Assembly: GCA_944320555.1 (NCBI GenBank)
Contig: CALUHX010000008.1
Span: 1 to 64,000, forward strand
DNA from: an uncultured Butyricimonas sp.
GTDB taxonomy: Bacteria > Bacteroidota > Bacteroidia > Bacteroidales > Marinifilaceae
Length of the DNA stretch: 64,000 nucleotides
Reading direction: 5' to 3'
The position numbers and the translations under genes were made by a program. This document shows, piece after piece, positions 62,035 to 64,000 of this stretch; the stretch's first letter is position 1, and each line of letters begins with the position of its first letter. Below the pieces are notes generated by a model. It was not told the origin of the DNA. It saw nothing but the letters and a program-made list of their open reading frames with translations, and did not search any database.

Positions 62035-62484
62035 TTATTTGGAAATCAACAGCCAAGCGTCTGCGAATTCGGGACGTTGCTCTCTGATTTTCAACAATTC
62101 GGCCCGTGCGGGAGTCTCCTCGTCAAATCCGGCGATGCTGACGCGGCGCATGCCCTTCTCGTTAAGCATGATGATGCTGTGGTAGCCCTCGCCCACCAAT
62201 CGGGCGCGCAACTTCACGGCATTGTCCTCGTTGGAGAAACTGCCCACGATAATATTATAGCGTTTCATCTCGTCGCCGTGTGTCATGGTCACTTTCTCCT
62301 CCCTTGTCACCACGGGTTTCTCCTCTGCTTTCTGCGTCGGAATGTGCGTCTGCGCGTTGCTGCTTTCATTTGCCACGACGGTCGTTGCCTCCTCTTCCTC
62401 GAAAGGCGGAGCGTACACGCGTTTGCTCGATCCGCATCCCACGGCAAGCCACGCCAATAACATAACTGGTACGATAATTTTCAT
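62035..62484 (-). CDS. SPOR-domain lipoprotein
   Basis: 149 residues from ATG 62484. Signal peptide and lipobox (MLLAWLAVGCGSSK), an acidic linker, then a SPOR domain (YNIIVGSFSNEDNAVKLRAR, GMRRVSIAGFDEETPARAEL) that binds denuded peptidoglycan. It probably gathers at division or growth sites. Confidence 0.88.
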   Translation of the reverse strand: MKIIVPVMLLAWLAVGCGSSKRVYAPPFEEEEATTVVANESSNAQTHIPTQKAEEKPVVTREEKVTMTHGDEMKRYNIIVGSFSNEDNAVKLRARLVGEGYHSIIMLNEKGMRRVSIAGFDEETPARAELLKIREQRPEFADAWLLISK

Positions 62485-62515
62485 TGTTCCCTGCATTGAT
62501 TGTTTAATTTATTTG

Positions 62516-62523
62516 CAAAAATA
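62516..62523 (-). promoter_or_regulatory. -7 box for the SPOR lipoprotein gene
   Basis: Minus strand TATTTTTG, 32 bases before the ATG. Confidence 0.45.
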
Positions 62524-62569
62524 ATGAATCTCATTAAAAATGCGGTCTCTTTGTCAGGAAAAAACACGC

Positions 62570-63922
62570 TCACCCGTAAAATGTTCCGAAAACGAAACCC
62601 GCCACCGTCGCCATCACCACCACCAGAGCCACATACACGGCCGTTTTCCTCGTTCCCATCACCCCCCGCAAAACCAGCATGTTCGGCAATGAGAGCGAAG
62701 GCCCCGCCAACAACAAGGCCAAAGCCGGTCCCTCTCCCATTCCCGAGGCAAGCAGGCCTTGGACGATGGGCACCTCCGTCAGCGTGGCGAAATACATGAA
62801 GGCCCCCAGAAAACTCGCGCAAAAATTGGACAACAGGGAATTGCCGCCCACGCATGCCTCTATCCATTCCGGGGGCACCACTCCCGCCACATTCGCACCG
62901 TCATGCGTGGAACCTAACAAAAAACCGGCCGAGAGGACGCCGACCGCCAGTAATGGCAATATTTGTTTCGCAAAGCCCCACGAGGCGAACAACCATTCCC
63001 TGTTTTCTCCGTTTCCCTTGTCCCGCAGCAATAGGACGAACAAAACCGACACGCCGACAAGCATGGGAACAAGCGGAATCAACTTGGCGTCGCGCACGAA
63101 CATATTCGAGGCGAACACCGACACGGCGACCAGCGCGCCGCCGCACAACACCTCAAGCGCGCTTATTTTCAAATATCTCACCAACACCCACCCCAATAAG
63201 CATCCTATCCCTCCCGTGACATACCATTTGGAGGCGAACACCCAACCCCATATTCCCGACTCCGCATGCGACGGGGCGCCCCAGTTGGCGAACACCAGTA
63301 TCGCGGCCAACGAGAAGAAAAGCGACACTGTCCGCCTGACGGAAGAATCTCCCTCCTGCCGCGGAATTTCCATCCGCGCGTCCTCTTTTCCTTTCTCCTC
63401 GTTCCTGAAAATAAAAGCCATGAGCAGACCTATCAATAAGGCGAAGCCCACAGCCCCCACCATTCTGGCCATTCCCATTTCCACGCCCAACACCCTCGTG
63501 GTCAGAATAACGGACAAAATGCTGATGGCAGGCCCCGAATACAAGAAAGCGATGGCGGGTCCCAAGCCCGCCCCCCGTTTGTAGATGCTGGTGAACAAGG
63601 GCAATATTGTGCAGGAGCACACTGCCAACACGCCTCCGGAAACGGCCGCCACCGTGTAGGCCAGCCATTTCCTCGCGCTTGCGCCGAAATACCTCACCAC
63701 CGCCCCCTGGCTCACGAACACGGCTATCACTCCGGCGATAAAAAAGGCCGGCAACAGGCACAAGACGACATGTTCCCGGGCGTACCAACGGACCAAATCC
63801 AAAGCGGCGTGAACGGCCGACAGAAAGCGACCGTTGTCGACCGGCATGAAAAAAGCGACGCCGAACAATGCGACAAGCCACGCCAAATATCTTCTTTCCG
63901 TTCTTAGTTCCATAGGGGTCAC
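62570..63922 (-). CDS. Permease of the ArsP_1 (DUF318) family
   Basis: 450 residues from ATG 63922 (alternative 63913), about ten membrane helices. Family marks: GGVLAVCSCTILPLFTSIYK (conserved Cys pair, near 94), AIAFLYSGPAISILSVIL (near 122) and a repeat-like LTEVPIVQGLLASGMGEGPA in the second half. Relatives export organo-arsenicals or other thiol-reactive solutes; substrate here unknown. The start overlaps the stop of a thioredoxin-like gene (ATGA), a pairing often seen in Bacteroidota and suggesting thiol chemistry. Confidence 0.87.
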   Translation of the reverse strand: MTPMELRTERRYLAWLVALFGVAFFMPVDNGRFLSAVHAALDLVRWYAREHVVLCLLPAFFIAGVIAVFVSQGAVVRYFGASARKWLAYTVAAVSGGVLAVCSCTILPLFTSIYKRGAGLGPAIAFLYSGPAISILSVILTTRVLGVEMGMARMVGAVGFALLIGLLMAFIFRNEEKGKEDARMEIPRQEGDSSVRRTVSLFFSLAAILVFANWGAPSHAESGIWGWVFASKWYVTGGIGCLLGWVLVRYLKISALEVLCGGALVAVSVFASNMFVRDAKLIPLVPMLVGVSVLFVLLLRDKGNGENREWLFASWGFAKQILPLLAVGVLSAGFLLGSTHDGANVAGVVPPEWIEACVGGNSLLSNFCASFLGAFMYFATLTEVPIVQGLLASGMGEGPALALLLAGPSLSLPNMLVLRGVMGTRKTAVYVALVVVMATVAGFVFGTFYG

Positions 63923-64000
63923 GATTCCAGTCCGACCAACTTTCTCGCCTCGCTTTCCGTGGGAACTCTCCCCTTGAATCGGACCACGCCGTCGATGACG
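63919..64000 (-). CDS. Thioredoxin/glutaredoxin-like protein, C-terminal fragment
   Basis: The last 26 codons, VIDGVVRFKGRVPTESEARK then LVGLES and stop, resemble the end of the small TM0996/MTH895-type redox proteins that accompany ArsP_1 permeases. The 5' part lies outside the window. The stop overlaps the permease ATG. Confidence 0.6.
   Translation of the reverse strand, partial: VIDGVVRFKGRVPTESEARKLVGLES

Noticed and set aside
62679-63584. 301-codon plus-strand ORF opposite the permease
   Set aside because: Pro/Thr/Ser/Asn-rich antisense shadow of a membrane-protein gene.

Overview
The window reads as chromosomal DNA of an anaerobic gut-type Bacteroidota, most likely order Bacteroidales. 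This is inferred from three things. Bacteroidales-style -7 boxes (TAnnTTTG, often TATCTTTG or TACCTTTG) precede many genes, and Shine-Dalgarno sites are mostly not obvious. The gene set is typical: S9 dipeptidyl peptidase IV, GH92 mannosidase, DUF3078, an mreBCD-mrdA-rodA run behind purH, a K+-type membrane pyrophosphatase, and a class 1B PyrDK dehydrogenase. Many lipoproteins and SPOR or STN proteins are present. The genus cannot be fixed from sequence reading alone; an Odoribacteraceae-like organism is a guess.

Layout. 0-5 kb is an accessory, decaying region. A cut-off TetR gene faces an efflux operon (TolC, HlyD, then an inner-membrane ORF that is a chimera of two transporter families). 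A frameshifted DUF3791 gene and a broken lipoprotein gene follow. 5-16 kb holds DPP IV, an alpha/beta hydrolase sharing a duplicated promoter and leader with DPP IV, RimO, the pyrophosphatase, a GH92 mannosidase, GuaA and a tetrapyrrole-methylase-fold methyltransferase. 17-20.5 kb is the lower half of histidine degradation (hutI-ftcD). 20.5-27.7 kb is purH plus the rod-shape and elongasome operon. 28-31 kb is an ECF sigma factor overlapping an anti-sigma/barrel hybrid gene, and a lipoprotein. 31.1-31.5 kb is a noncoding stretch built from 11-bp tandem units. 31.6-34.1 kb holds an Xaa-Pro aminopeptidase and a 0.7-kb AT-rich gap.

34.1-39.6 kb holds a phage-repressor-type HTH gene, a 1399-residue fused 2-hydroxyacyl-CoA-dehydratase/activase (double-cubane-type) protein and a TetR gene, with palindromic operators in the promoters. 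39.7-45.3 kb is uvrA-pyrK-pyrD and rpsF-rpsR-rplI. 45.4-55.5 kb is a Tat/lipobox ferredoxin-type aldo-keto reductase, an SDR-DUF3078-NdpA-MltG operon, and gyrA with a TPR gene. 55.6-64 kb holds an MBL hydrolase, a GNAT acetyltransferase with an abutting IS3-type transposase relic, a lipoprotein hydrolase, tRNA-Gly, gamma carbonic anhydrase, Rpe, a FtsE with a long acidic tail, a SPOR lipoprotein, and a permease coupled to a thioredoxin-like gene cut by the window end.

Most of the window is ordinary core genome. The unusual material is in four places: the 3-5 kb cluster of gene-breaking events, the 11-bp-periodic intergenic array, the regulated fused dehydratase locus, and the sigma/anti-sigma-barrel pair.
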